From Pseudomonas sp. PDNC002 (GTDB taxonomy: Bacteria; Pseudomonadota; Gammaproteobacteria; Pseudomonadales; Pseudomonadaceae), in contig NZ_CP070356.1 in the NCBI RefSeq assembly GCF_016919445.1, positions 5,521,502 through 5,585,501 on the forward strand: a stretch of 64,000 nucleotides of DNA, given 5' to 3'. Positions 1-8,173 of the stretch are shown piece after piece. Position 1 is the first letter of the stretch. Every line of letters starts with the position of its first letter. The notes below the pieces were generated by a model. That model ran no database searches. It saw only the letters and a list, made by a program, of their open reading frames with translations, and was not told the origin of the DNA. Position numbers and translations under genes: made by a program.

Positions 1-351
1 CTCTGGTCCACCCCACCGGCCCACGGCGCGGAAGTGGTCGCCACCATCCTCGGCGATCCGGAGCTGAAGAACCTGTGGCTGGACGAACTGGACGCCATGC
101 GCGGGCGCATCGCCGAGCTGCGCGTCGGCCTCGTGGAAGCCCTGCGGCCTCACGGGCTGGCGGAGCGTTTCGCGCACATCGCCATCCAGCGCGGCATGTT
201 CTCCTACACCGGCCTGCAGGCGGACCAGGTGCGCATCCTGCGCGAGGAACACAGCATCTACCTGGTCAGCAGCGGCCGCGCCAACATCGCCGGCCTCGAC
301 GGCGAGCGCCTGGACCACCTGGCGGCAGCCATCGCCCGCGTCTGCCGCTGA
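1..351 (+). CDS. phhC: Aromatic amino acid aminotransferase, C-terminal fragment (5' end outside window)
   Basis: Only the last 116 codons are present; the frame is open from base 1. The protein belongs to the PLP-dependent class I (aspartate/tyrosine) aminotransferase family. Seen directly are the family segment PPAHGA near the start of the fragment, QRGMFSYTGL in the middle and SGRANIAGL near the end; the arginine of the last motif is the one that binds the substrate carboxylate in this family. Such enzymes transaminate tyrosine and phenylalanine with 2-oxoglutarate in the cytoplasm. The name phhC is inferred from the family and from the core neighbours further right (arfB, mliC, aroP2, hpd), which lie near phhC in P. 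aeruginosa as I recall it. A rho-independent terminator follows 20 bp after the stop. Confidence 0.85.
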   Translation, partial: LWSTPPAHGAEVVATILGDPELKNLWLDELDAMRGRIAELRVGLVEALRPHGLAERFAHIAIQRGMFSYTGLQADQVRILREEHSIYLVSSGRANIAGLDGERLDHLAAAIARVCR

Positions 352-370
352 GCCCGTTTTCTTCCCCCTC

Positions 371-397
371 GACCGGCCTGTGAGCCGGTCTTTTTTT
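371..397 (+). terminator. Rho-independent terminator of phhC
   Basis: Arms GACCGGC and GCCGGTC flank a 6-nt loop and are followed by seven T residues. It lies just after the aminotransferase stop codon. Degenerate copies of the same hairpin recur in each unit of the adjoining tandem repeat. Confidence 0.85.
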
Positions 398-1075
398 GCG
401 CGTTTCAACAGTTCAGAGGCATGCGGCGAACTGCTTTTCGTAGGAGCGGATCTTATCCGCGACGCTTTTTGTCCCGGCTTCGCCGGGATTTCGCGGAGAA
501 GCTCCGCTCCTACAAGAGCCTCACGGCCCGCGCCTGCAACGAATGCCCCTCGGCCTCCGATCCGGTCTCTATCGGCGCGTTTTCAACTGCGCAGCGGGGC
601 ATGCGGCGAACCGCTTTTTGTAGGAGCGGATCTTATCCGCGATGCTTTTTGTCCCGGCGTCGCCGGGATTTCGCGGAGAAGCTCCGCTCCTACACGAGCC
701 TTATGGCCCGCGCCTGCAACGAATGCCCCTCGACTGACCTGTGGACCGGTCTCTTTTGGCGTGTTTTTAACTGTGCAGCGGGGCATACGGCGAACTGCTC
801 TTCGTAGGAGCGGATCTTATCCGCGACGCTTTTTGTCCCGGCTCCGCCGGGATTTCGCGGAGAAGCTCCGCTCCTACACGAGCCTCCTGGCCCGCGCCTG
901 CAACGAATGCCCCTCGACTGACCTGTGAGCCGGTCTCTTTTGGCGCGTTTTCAACTGTGCAGCGGGGCGTGCGGCGAACTGCTTTTTGTAGGAGCGGATC
1001 TTATCCGCGACGCTTTTTGTCCCGGCTTCGCCGGGATTTCGCGGAGAAGCTCCGCTCCTACACGAGCCTCACGGC
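371..1075 (+). repeat. Tandem array, 4 copies of a 180-184 bp unit containing a REP hairpin
   Basis: Four near-identical copies fill the gap between phhC and the acylase gene. The marker GTAGGAGCGGATCTTATCC starts at 440, 620, 804 and 988 (spacing 180, 184, 184). Each unit holds a terminator-like ACCTGTGAGCCGGTCT stretch, a spacer ending GCGGCGAACTGCTTTT, a long hairpin from GTAGGAGCGGA to TCCGCTCCTAC with an internal CCCGGC..GCCGGG stem, and a tail GCCTGCAACGAATGCCCCTC. The first copy of the terminator part is the real phhC terminator. I see no gene here; long open frames in this stretch are by-products of the repeat. Confidence 0.95.
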
Positions 1076-1096
1076 CGCGCGCCTGCAAGAGCAGGT

Positions 1097-3376
1097 TTAC
1101 CGCTCGCGCAGCTCCATCACCTTCAACTCCGGATCGGCCTTGATCTGCTCGTCGGTGAACGGCAGCTCCGGCCACTGCTGCCTGGCGAACAATTCCGTCT
1201 GGTCACGGTGGTGCGGCGAACTCGGCTCACTGGATTGCGAGAACGCCAGCAGCCCGCGCGCAACCGGACCGTCTTCGGTGAAGCTCACCAGCTGGATGTA
1301 GCTGCTACCGCTGAGCACACGGTAGTGGTCGCCCTGCCATTCCGAGTGGATGGCGTTGTACACCCCTTCGTTGCCGGTGCCGCCGGGGATGCCCAGGCGC
1401 GCGTTGGCTTCGCCGGTCTGCTGCAACTCGCCCCACTTCTCGTCCGTGCGAATGTTACGGCTGTCGATCTCCCGCGCCGCCGCCACCAGTGCCTGCTGCG
1501 CCTGTTCGCGCACCTGCGGTTTGTCCAGGGCGATGCCCGAGGGCGTGGCCAGTGGCAGCTTGGGATCGAAGGGCAGGCGCCAGCCGCCGTCGATCTTCAG
1601 GAAGCGCGCGACGAAGGCCTGGAAGTAGGCAAATCCGGGGTTGCTGTCGAGATTGACGTGGCGATCCCACGAGCCCAGCGCGGCGCAGGCTGCCGCTGCA
1701 CCTTCTGGTGCCGGCTTGCACAGCTGCAGCAAGTCGTCGAGAAGCATGTCGGCCACATAGACGCGGTTGTCGGTGACCATCTTCTGCAGGTCGTCCGGGC
1801 CGATCTTGCCGTCGCCCTTCAGCCGCTCCAGGGCGAAGCGTGCACGGGCGCTGACCGGAATCGAATCGCGGCTCACCAGCGGCGAGAACCCGGTCAGCGG
1901 CTGTGCCGGGTTGCTCAGCCAGGCGCTGTCGTTGGAGTTCTGCACGAAGTCTTCGCGCACAAGCGACGGCATCTGCTCCGGCGGCGTCAGGCCGGCGTGA
2001 CGGGTGCCCGGCGCACTGGACCAGTTGCACACGCGGCGTCCGCCCTGCAATACCGGCAGGCCCTGCTTCTGGAACTCAGGAATCGCGCAGTCTGCCAATT
2101 GCTGCTGGCTGAGGTAAGGCACCACCGATTGATTGAGGTAGAGCACCTTGCCTTCTGCGTCAGTGGCCAGGGTGTTGACCCACGGAATGCCCTGCACCCG
2201 CTCGATGCTGCCCCGCAGCTCGTCCAGGCTGCGCGCGTGATCGATGGCGTACCACTGCTGCAGCACGCGGTCGTTGCCGAGGTTGGCGTCGCGCACGGCG
2301 AAGGCTTCGCTGGCGCTCCAGGGGAATTTTCCGGGCACGCTGAGCAGCGGGCCGTATTCGGATTCGTAGAGGGTATGGCTGCGCACACTCACGCGCCCAT
2401 TGTCCTCACGCACCCGCACGCGCAGGGTGACTTCCTTCAGCGGCCGCGACTGGCCATCGACGCGATAGCTATGAGAGTCCTGCGGGTCGAGGTCCAGTCG
2501 ATACAGGGTGAAATGGCTGGAGGTGTCCACCGTGTGGCTCCAGGCCAGGTCCTTGCTGAAGCCGATGTTCACCAGCGGCATGCCCGGCAGCGAGGCGCCC
2601 ATCACGTCGAGCTGGCCGGGAATGGTCAGGTGCATCTGGTAGAAACGCAGCGCACCGAACCAGGGGAAATGCGGGTTGGCCAGCAGCAGGCCGTTGCCGT
2701 CCACAGAACGCTCGCTGCCCACCGCAACGGCGTTACTACCGTGGTCCTGGTGGAAGTTCTCGCGGCGCTCCATGGCGGCGATCACGTCACCGTCGCTGAC
2801 GATGGACGACGTTGCCTGGCCCGGCGGCGTGGCCGCCATCATCGCCTCGGCGAACTGCCCGGCGCCGGATTGCACCAGCAGGCGGCGAGTCAGGCGCAGC
2901 AGGTCGTCGGCCTCCAGCGGCCGCAGCCAGGCCTTGCCCGCACACCGGGTGCCGGCGGCGTGGGTGTCCCACAGCCAGCGGTTGTAGCCGGCGGCATAGC
3001 CATCGAGCAGGTCGCGGATCGGCTGCGGCTGGGCGCTGCGCATGCGGCGCAGGGATTCGTTGTCGTTGAGCCAGGTGTAGAAGAAGTCCGAGGGCAGGTT
3101 GCCGATGCCGGCGGAAGACTTGCCGTCCACGCCGAAGTAGCGCGAGCGCTCGCCCCGCGCGGTGAGGACTTCCTCCGCCAGCAGGCAGGCGTTGTCGCGG
3201 GCGTAGGCATAGCCGATGCCGTAGCCCAGGCCCAGCTCGTCCTTGGCCTGGATGTGCGGGATGCCGTAACGGGTCCAGCGGATCTGCGCCTGCAGCTCGG
3301 CGCCATAGGCCAGCGCGGGTAGTCCGGAAGCCAGCAGGCTGCCGGCCACGGCGGCCAGTCGGAAGGTCTTGCTCAT
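1097..3376 (-). CDS. pvdQ: PvdQ-type acyl-homoserine lactone acylase (Ntn hydrolase)
   Basis: A 759-residue periplasmic precursor of the penicillin acylase family, close in length to P. aeruginosa PvdQ (762 as I recall). A signal peptide covers about residues 1-26 (MSKTFRL, hydrophobic core, ALAYGA). The Ntn nucleophile is seen at Ser214 in DHGSNAVAV, where the propeptide is excised to give alpha and beta chains. PvdQ-like segments follow: NPHFPWFGALRFYQMH, DFVQNSNDSAW and AFSQSSEPSSPHHRDQTE. The family cleaves long-chain AHL signals and removes the acyl chain from a pyoverdine precursor. The ATG at 3376 has GAGGGAA about 5 bp upstream and begins a proper signal peptide; the in-frame upstream extension does not. 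No pyoverdine genes are nearby. QuiP or HacB are less likely from the motif match. Confidence 0.85.
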   Translation of the reverse strand: MSKTFRLAAVAGSLLASGLPALAYGAELQAQIRWTRYGIPHIQAKDELGLGYGIGYAYARDNACLLAEEVLTARGERSRYFGVDGKSSAGIGNLPSDFFYTWLNDNESLRRMRSAQPQPIRDLLDGYAAGYNRWLWDTHAAGTRCAGKAWLRPLEADDLLRLTRRLLVQSGAGQFAEAMMAATPPGQATSSIVSDGDVIAAMERRENFHQDHGSNAVAVGSERSVDGNGLLLANPHFPWFGALRFYQMHLTIPGQLDVMGASLPGMPLVNIGFSKDLAWSHTVDTSSHFTLYRLDLDPQDSHSYRVDGQSRPLKEVTLRVRVREDNGRVSVRSHTLYESEYGPLLSVPGKFPWSASEAFAVRDANLGNDRVLQQWYAIDHARSLDELRGSIERVQGIPWVNTLATDAEGKVLYLNQSVVPYLSQQQLADCAIPEFQKQGLPVLQGGRRVCNWSSAPGTRHAGLTPPEQMPSLVREDFVQNSNDSAWLSNPAQPLTGFSPLVSRDSIPVSARARFALERLKGDGKIGPDDLQKMVTDNRVYVADMLLDDLLQLCKPAPEGAAAACAALGSWDRHVNLDSNPGFAYFQAFVARFLKIDGGWRLPFDPKLPLATPSGIALDKPQVREQAQQALVAAAREIDSRNIRTDEKWGELQQTGEANARLGIPGGTGNEGVYNAIHSEWQGDHYRVLSGSSYIQLVSFTEDGPVARGLLAFSQSSEPSSPHHRDQTELFARQQWPELPFTDEQIKADPELKVMELRER

Positions 3377-3722
3377 TGATTCCCTCAATGCTCGGATGAC
3401 GGCCGCGAGTCCGGCCAGGGGCACACGGTCGCGCCACTCAGGCGGTAACCGGTGCGAGGATGGATGGCGGCTCACGCCGGCCAATGCGGTGCGGTGAAGA
3501 ACGTCGCGGTATGCCTTCCAGGGCAAACGCGCAGGCAGGTTGCTGAGGACATGGAACTCTCCTTTTTGTCGTGGGTGCGCAGCTGGAAAAGGCAACGCAC
3601 CTCTTCAGGGCAACGGATGGGAAGCGCGCGAAATTAGCCCATGCGGGATGGCTATCTGCCAGCTCGCACAGCTCTATCTCGCGGCTTTCGCCCGTTCCAG
3701 AGGCATCAAGGGCGGTTCGACT
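3377..3722 (-). other. 346-bp leader region upstream of the acylase, with a possible short leader ORF
   Basis: No conventional gene is seen. On the minus strand an ATG at 3552 is preceded by a strong AAAAAGGAGAG ribosome site and opens a 26-codon frame, MSSATCLRVCP..., ending at about 3472, well before the acylase start. Further upstream, TAATT (complement of 3632-3636) and CGT (complement of 3613-3615) are 16 bp apart, which is one mismatch from the iron-starvation sigma (PvdS) pattern TAAAT-N16-CGT. Both observations are suggestive only. Confidence 0.3.
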
Positions 3723-4754
3723 TCAGCGCGTGGGCAGGGTTCCGGAGTGACGTTTCCAGCGTCCCGGCGACTGCCCGGTCCAACGCTGGAACGCACGGGT
3801 AAAACTCGCCGCTTCGGCATAGCCCAGGCACTGGGCGATACCGTGCAGGTCCATCCGCGATTCACGCAGAAGACGCTCGGCGAGGCGCTGCTTGATGCCA
3901 TCGTTGAGCGCCTGCAGGCTCTGCCCTTCCTCCGCCAGACGCCGTTGCAGCGTGCGCTCGGAAAGGCCCATCCGCTCGGCCACCAGGGCGGCGCCGAGCA
4001 GGGTTGCGGAGTCGCGCAGCAGCAGCTGCTGGACCTGTCGCGCAGTGGGCGTGGCGGCCAGCGTCAATGCCAGCTCACCACACAGGCGCTCGCACAATTG
4101 CTCGCCGCTGTCGCGGGCGCTGATCTGCGCCTGGGGCAGCGGCGTCTGGAGATCCGCCAGGGCGAAGAGCATGGCGTTGCGCGGTGCTTCGAAAGTCGGC
4201 TCCACGCCGAAGGTCTCGCGGAACGCGGCGGAATCTCCCGGCGCCGGGCAACGCAATTCGATGGCCAGCGGCTGCAGCGGACGCTGCAGCAATTCGCCGG
4301 ATAGTTGCCAGCACCCGGCGATGCCGCGCTCCACCACGAAGGCGCGCGCATCGTCGGGCAGCACGCGGTCATCGAAGATCAACCACAGTCCGCGTACTTC
4401 CGTTTCGCTGCTCACGGGGCAGAGCGTCAGCGCCAGGCTCTGGAAACGCCCGAAGGTCTCGAAGGCTTCCTCCAGGGTATGGCTGGCGAGCATGGTGAAG
4501 CCGAGCAGGCCCAGCGAAGTGAGGTGGTAGCGGCGCCCGGTCGCGAGCCCCAGGCCGGGCCGCGAAACGCGCTGCAGCAGGTTGCGGATCACCGCCAACT
4601 CCTGCCAGGCCTGGATGCGCCCGGCGCGCGCCTGCAGGTCGGCCGCGGTGATGGCGCTGCCCACCAGGCAATCGTCCGCGCTCAGGCCTTCGTCGCGGGC
4701 GCTGTCGAGCAGGTAACGCACTCCGGTGATCTCGCGGGTCTGGCGCCAGTCCAT
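3723..4754 (-). CDS. AraC family transcriptional regulator (343 aa)
   Basis: A cytoplasmic regulator with an N-terminal ligand-sensing region (about 20-200, the arabinose-binding-like domain of the OruR/ArgR-type AraC proteins) and a C-terminal double helix-turn-helix (about 240-335). The DNA-binding part shows GLSERTLQRRLAEEG and IAQCLGYAEAASFTRAFQRWTG, typical of the family. It is divergent from the TauD-like dioxygenase gene, 155 bp away, and the gap contains repeated GGCGGA/GATCA motifs that look like its operator. It therefore probably controls the dioxygenase-hydratase pair. The inducer is unknown. Confidence 0.85.
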   Translation of the reverse strand: MDWRQTREITGVRYLLDSARDEGLSADDCLVGSAITAADLQARAGRIQAWQELAVIRNLLQRVSRPGLGLATGRRYHLTSLGLLGFTMLASHTLEEAFETFGRFQSLALTLCPVSSETEVRGLWLIFDDRVLPDDARAFVVERGIAGCWQLSGELLQRPLQPLAIELRCPAPGDSAAFRETFGVEPTFEAPRNAMLFALADLQTPLPQAQISARDSGEQLCERLCGELALTLAATPTARQVQQLLLRDSATLLGAALVAERMGLSERTLQRRLAEEGQSLQALNDGIKQRLAERLLRESRMDLHGIAQCLGYAEAASFTRAFQRWTGQSPGRWKRHSGTLPTR

Positions 4755-4782
4755 CGCGGGCTCCTGTTGCCGGTTTCACTGT

Positions 4783-4846
4783 GGCGGATTCTCCGGGATC
4801 AAAGGCGCACCTGGCGGAGAAGATCAATTTTTGGCGGACTTGATCA
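4783..4846. promoter_or_regulatory. Candidate AraC operator: three GGCGGA/GATCA repeats
   Basis: In the divergent gap the pattern GGCGGA-N3-GATCA occurs twice, at 4813-4826 and 4833-4846, exactly 20 bp apart. A third, looser copy (GGCGGA-N8-GATCA) lies at 4783-4801. Direct repeats spaced by about two helical turns are typical of AraC-family sites. Assignment to the adjacent regulator is inference. Confidence 0.55.
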
Positions 4847-4909
4847 TGGAAGAAAGTGACGGCGCTGACCATGCTTGAGGTGCCAATAACACTCACAAGA
4901 GGCTTCCCC

Positions 4910-5803
4910 ATGTTCGAGTTCTTCTACGCGCTGCCCAGCCAGAATCGTGCTGCCGAGTACAAGCACTTCCGCATCGTCCCGGCCACCGGTGCCATCGGCG
5001 CGGACGTCAGCGACCTGGACCTGACCGCCCTGGGCGACGACGGCTACGCCGAGCTGCGCCAGGCGCTGCTGGCGCATAAGGTGCTGTTCATCCGCGGGCA
5101 GGACCTGAGCGTGGAGAACCTCGAAGCCGTCACCCTGCGCTTCGGCGAATTCGGCCGCGAGCCTTACGTGGTCGGCATGGACGACCATCCGCATGTGGTG
5201 CGGGTGGTGAAGGAAGCCAACGAGAAAACCCCGGTGGTGTTCGGCGGCGCCTGGCACAGCGACTGGTCGTTCCAGGAGCGCCCGCCGGCTTTCACCCTGC
5301 TCTACGGCCACGACATCCCGCCGTTCGGCGGCGACACCCTCTACGCCAACCTGGCGCTGGCCTACGAATGGCTGTCGCCGAAGCTGCGCGCCCAACTGGA
5401 AACCCTCGACGCCATCCACAGCCCGGAGCGCGCCTACGGCGCCGAGGCCAAGCACAACGACCTCATGGAAAACATGGCGGTGCGCTACGGCAGCCACGAT
5501 GGCGAAGTGCGCTCGCACCCGCTGGTGACCAAACACCCGGAGACCGGCAAGAAAGTCCTCTACGTCAACCCGGCCTACACCAGTGGCATCAAGGGCATGC
5601 GCCCGGCCGAGTCGCAGCCGCTGCTGGACTACCTGTTCAGCATCGCCACCCAGCCGGCCTTCACCTGCCGCATGCGCTGGACCGCCGGCACCCTGGCGAT
5701 CTGGGACAACCGCAGCACCTGGCACTACCCGGTGTCGGACTACCACGGCATGCGCCGGGAGATGTACCGCACCACCGTGGTGGGCGAAGTGCCGAGCCGC
5801 TGA
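4910..5803 (+). CDS. TauD/TfdA family Fe(II)/2-oxoglutarate dioxygenase
   Basis: A 297-residue cytoplasmic non-heme iron dioxygenase, full length for the family. The metal facial triad is visible as H116-x-D118 in WHSDWS and the distal His272 in WDNRSTWHYP; the arginines of MRREMYRT near the C-terminus bind 2-oxoglutarate. Members hydroxylate taurine, 2,4-D, alkyl sulfates and many other small acids, so the substrate cannot be named. The start at 4910 is preceded by AAGAGG at a suitable distance; an upstream in-frame ATG (4856) adds a segment foreign to the family. It is followed after 11 bp by a hydratase-family gene, probably in one operon controlled by the divergent AraC protein. Confidence 0.9.
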   Translation: MFEFFYALPSQNRAAEYKHFRIVPATGAIGADVSDLDLTALGDDGYAELRQALLAHKVLFIRGQDLSVENLEAVTLRFGEFGREPYVVGMDDHPHVVRVVKEANEKTPVVFGGAWHSDWSFQERPPAFTLLYGHDIPPFGGDTLYANLALAYEWLSPKLRAQLETLDAIHSPERAYGAEAKHNDLMENMAVRYGSHDGEVRSHPLVTKHPETGKKVLYVNPAYTSGIKGMRPAESQPLLDYLFSIATQPAFTCRMRWTAGTLAIWDNRSTWHYPVSDYHGMRREMYRTTVVGEVPSR

Positions 5804-5814
5804 GGAGCCCGACG

Positions 5815-6597
5815 ATGACCACCGACAAGCTCCACGCCGCCGCCCACGCCCTGGCCGAGGCGCGGGCCAGCCGAACGCCCATCGCCGCGCCAGCGGCACA
5901 CTTTGGCCTCACCGGGCTGGACGACGCCTATCGCGTACAGGCGCTGGGCATCGACCTCGCGCTGGCCGGCGGCGAACGGCTGGCGGGCGCCAAGGCCGGG
6001 CTGATCTCGCCGGCGATGCAGGCGGCGCTCAAGGTCGGCGAACCGGTTTATGGCCGCTTGCTCGCCGGCCTGCGCTGCCGATCCGGTGCACCTATCGCCC
6101 GCGAACGCCTGTTGCAACCACGAATCGAGGCGGAACTCGCCCTGCTTATCGGCCGCGACCTGCCTGCTGGAGAGCTCGATATGGCCACTTTTCGCGCCTG
6201 CATCGAGGGTGCGGTCTCGGCCATCGAGATCAACGACACCGCCGTGGCCAACTGGCAGATCGGCCTGCTCGACTCGGTGGCCGACAACCTCTGCGCGGGC
6301 CTCTACCTGACCGGCGATCAGCCGGCGGCGCTGGAAAGACTGGAAGACGCCGCGCTGGCAGTGCAACTGCTGCGCAACGGCGCGCCTGCCTTCCCGCCGA
6401 CCCGGACGACCCTCGGGGCGATGCTCGACATCGGCCTCTGGCTGGCGCGGCGCATGGCACGTCTGGACGCGCCGCTGAAGGCCGGCGACGTCCTGCTGTG
6501 CGGAGCCCTGGCGCCGATGTCGCAGGTTGCGCCCGGGGATACGTTCGAGCTGGAAATCGAGGGGCTGGGACGCGTCGGCTGCAGCTTCGAGCAATGA
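5815..6597 (+). CDS. 2-keto-4-pentenoate hydratase / 4-oxalocrotonate decarboxylase family protein
   Basis: A 260-residue member of the MhpD/XylK-type branch of the fumarylacetoacetate hydrolase superfamily. Seen are the metal-ligand segment PRIEAELALLIGRDL (Glu-x-Glu), the segment EINDTAVANWQIGLLDSVADNLCAG, and GDVLLCGALAPMSQVAPGD near the end. These Mg2+/Mn2+ enzymes hydrate 2-hydroxypenta-2,4-dienoate-like products or decarboxylate oxalocrotonate at the end of aromatic meta-cleavage. No ring-cleavage genes are nearby, so the reaction here is open. TGAGGAG supplies the ribosome site 11 bp after the dioxygenase stop, supporting co-transcription. Confidence 0.85.
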   Translation: MTTDKLHAAAHALAEARASRTPIAAPAAHFGLTGLDDAYRVQALGIDLALAGGERLAGAKAGLISPAMQAALKVGEPVYGRLLAGLRCRSGAPIARERLLQPRIEAELALLIGRDLPAGELDMATFRACIEGAVSAIEINDTAVANWQIGLLDSVADNLCAGLYLTGDQPAALERLEDAALAVQLLRNGAPAFPPTRTTLGAMLDIGLWLARRMARLDAPLKAGDVLLCGALAPMSQVAPGDTFELEIEGLGRVGCSFEQ

Positions 6598-6619
6598 CGG
6601 AGAGGACGGGCCCGGCCTC

Positions 6620-7164
6620 TTGCAACTGCGCTCCGCGCTTCTCCCTGCGACGTAAGGCACATCACCTGGAACCGGTTATCCGCCAATAACTCGCGGCGGA
6701 TAACGCCAGGGCGTTATTCGCCCTACGGGTTCCATGCCCGCGCGCCGCTACAACTCCGCTGCGAACCGCCCCGGATGCTCCCCCTGCAGCGTAGGGCGCA
6801 TAACCTGGAACAGGTTATCCGCCGAAAACTCGCGGCGGATAACGCCGGGGCGTTATTCGCGCTGCGGGCTCCATGCCCGCGCGCCGCTACAACTCCGCTG
6901 CGAACCGCCCCGGATGCTCCCCCTGCAGCGTAGGGCGCATAACCTGGAACAGGTTATCCGCCGAAAACTCGCGGCGGATAACGCCAGGGCGTTATTCGCA
7001 CTGCGGGCTCCATGCCCGCGCGCCGCTACAACTCCGCTGCGAACCGCCCCGGATGCTCCCCCTGCAGCGTAGGGCGCATAACCTGGAACAGGTTATCCGC
7101 CGAAAACTCGCGGCGGATAACGCCAGGCCGTTACTCGCGCTGCGGGCTCCATGCCCGCGCGCCG
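6620..7164 (+). repeat. Tandem array, 4 copies of a 139-bp unit that includes a copied gene 3' end
   Basis: The period is exactly 139 bp: the stretch leading into the ACCTGGAA..GGTTATCCGCC hairpin recurs at 6660 (degenerate), 6799, 6938 and 7077. Each unit has a GTAGGGCGCATAACC..GGTTATCCGCC hairpin, a second GGCGGATAACGCC..GCGTTATTCGC stem and a CCATGCCCGCGCGCCG tail. The 33 bp at 6748-6780, 6887-6919 and 7026-7058 nearly repeat 7165-7197, the 3' end of the LysR gene, so each copy carries an antisense EHPGRFAAEL-stop matching the gene's EHAGRFAAEL-stop. No separate gene is seen. Confidence 0.95.
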
Positions 7165-8067
7165 TCAGAGCTCCGCTGCGAACCGCCCCGCATGCTCGCG
7201 CAACATCCCCCGCAGCAACTGCGCAGCCGGCGACAGGTAGGCGCCCTCGCGCACGGCCAGCCCGATGGTCCGCGTCAGCGTGGTCTCGGCCAACTGCACC
7301 TCGCGCAACTGGTCCATGCCGTGCCCGCCGGCCAGCGCCTCGCGGGCGATGAAGCTGAGCAGGCGGGTGCGGGCGATCAGGTTGGGCAGCATGGGAATCG
7401 CGTTGGTCTCGATCTGCACCTGCGGCATAGGCAGTTGGTGGGCCTGGAAGGTGGCGTCCATCCAGCGCCGCGACGACACCCCGGTCGCCGGCAGCACCCA
7501 GCGATAGCGGCACAGGTCGGCCATGACCACCGAACCATCGAAGATCGGATGATCGCGGCTGGCGACCACTACCACCTGATCCTGCAGCAGCGGCTCACTG
7601 CTCAGCTGCGGGTCATCGACGATGCGCGAGCAGATCGCCATGTCCAGCCGCCCGCTGCGCAATGCTTCGCGCAGCACGTCGTCCTGCCCCAGAACCAGGC
7701 TCATGGTCACGTCCGGCGCACGGGCCAGAAGGTCCTCGGTGAGGCGCGGCAACAGGTACTCCGCCATGGTCGCCGCGCAGCCAAGGCGGATGTTGCCTAC
7801 GACACCACTGGCGAAGTCGCGCACCTCGCGGCGGGTTTCCTCGATGTCCTGACGCAATTGCCGGGCGCGTTGCAGCATCAGTTCACCGGCCGGCGTCAGG
7901 CGAATCCGCCGGCCATCACGTTGGAACAGGCGTGCGTCGAGGGATTCCTCCAGGCGCTGGATGCTCTTGGTCAGCGCCGGCTGGCTGCGCCCCAGACGCT
8001 CGGCGGCGCGCCCCAGGTGGCCGAGTTCGGCGATGGTTTCGAAGTAGGCGAGATCACGCAGGTCCAT
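7165..8067 (-). CDS. LysR family transcriptional regulator (300 aa)
   Basis: Residues 1-60 form the winged helix-turn-helix (MDLRDLAYFETIAELG, RLGRSQPALTKSIQRLE); residues about 90-290 form the periplasmic-binding-like effector domain. Length is standard for the family. ATG at 8067 is chosen over a TTG nine bases upstream because the protein then begins with the usual MDLRDL. It is divergent from the AbrB-family membrane protein gene 106 bp away, which is its likely target. The gap contains two ACCGATAA(A)TT stretches (about 8077 and 8137) that could be binding sites. Its 3' end has been copied into the neighbouring 139-bp array. Confidence 0.9.
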   Translation of the reverse strand: MDLRDLAYFETIAELGHLGRAAERLGRSQPALTKSIQRLEESLDARLFQRDGRRIRLTPAGELMLQRARQLRQDIEETRREVRDFASGVVGNIRLGCAATMAEYLLPRLTEDLLARAPDVTMSLVLGQDDVLREALRSGRLDMAICSRIVDDPQLSSEPLLQDQVVVVASRDHPIFDGSVVMADLCRYRWVLPATGVSSRRWMDATFQAHQLPMPQVQIETNAIPMLPNLIARTRLLSFIAREALAGGHGMDQLREVQLAETTLTRTIGLAVREGAYLSPAAQLLRGMLREHAGRFAAEL

Positions 8068-8173
8068 GGCGGCCAACCGATAAATTTCAGGAATGGATTC
8101 ATGACTATTAGAAAATAGACTTGATCGATCCGGCTACCGATAATTCCTCCGTCTTCCCCGTCCGGAGCCGTCC

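Noticed and set aside
380-928. 182-codon open frame with internal repeats
   Set aside because: It runs through the 180-bp tandem array; the protein repeats because the DNA does, there is no ribosome site or family match, and other frames are equally open.
1208-3322. 704-codon plus-strand frame opposite the acylase
   Set aside because: It is the antisense frame of a GC-rich coding region, rich in Ala/Gly/His/Gln/Arg with no motif.
3377-3595. N-terminal extension of the acylase
   Set aside because: The in-frame extension would bury the signal peptide and has no ribosome site; the ATG at 3376 fits both.
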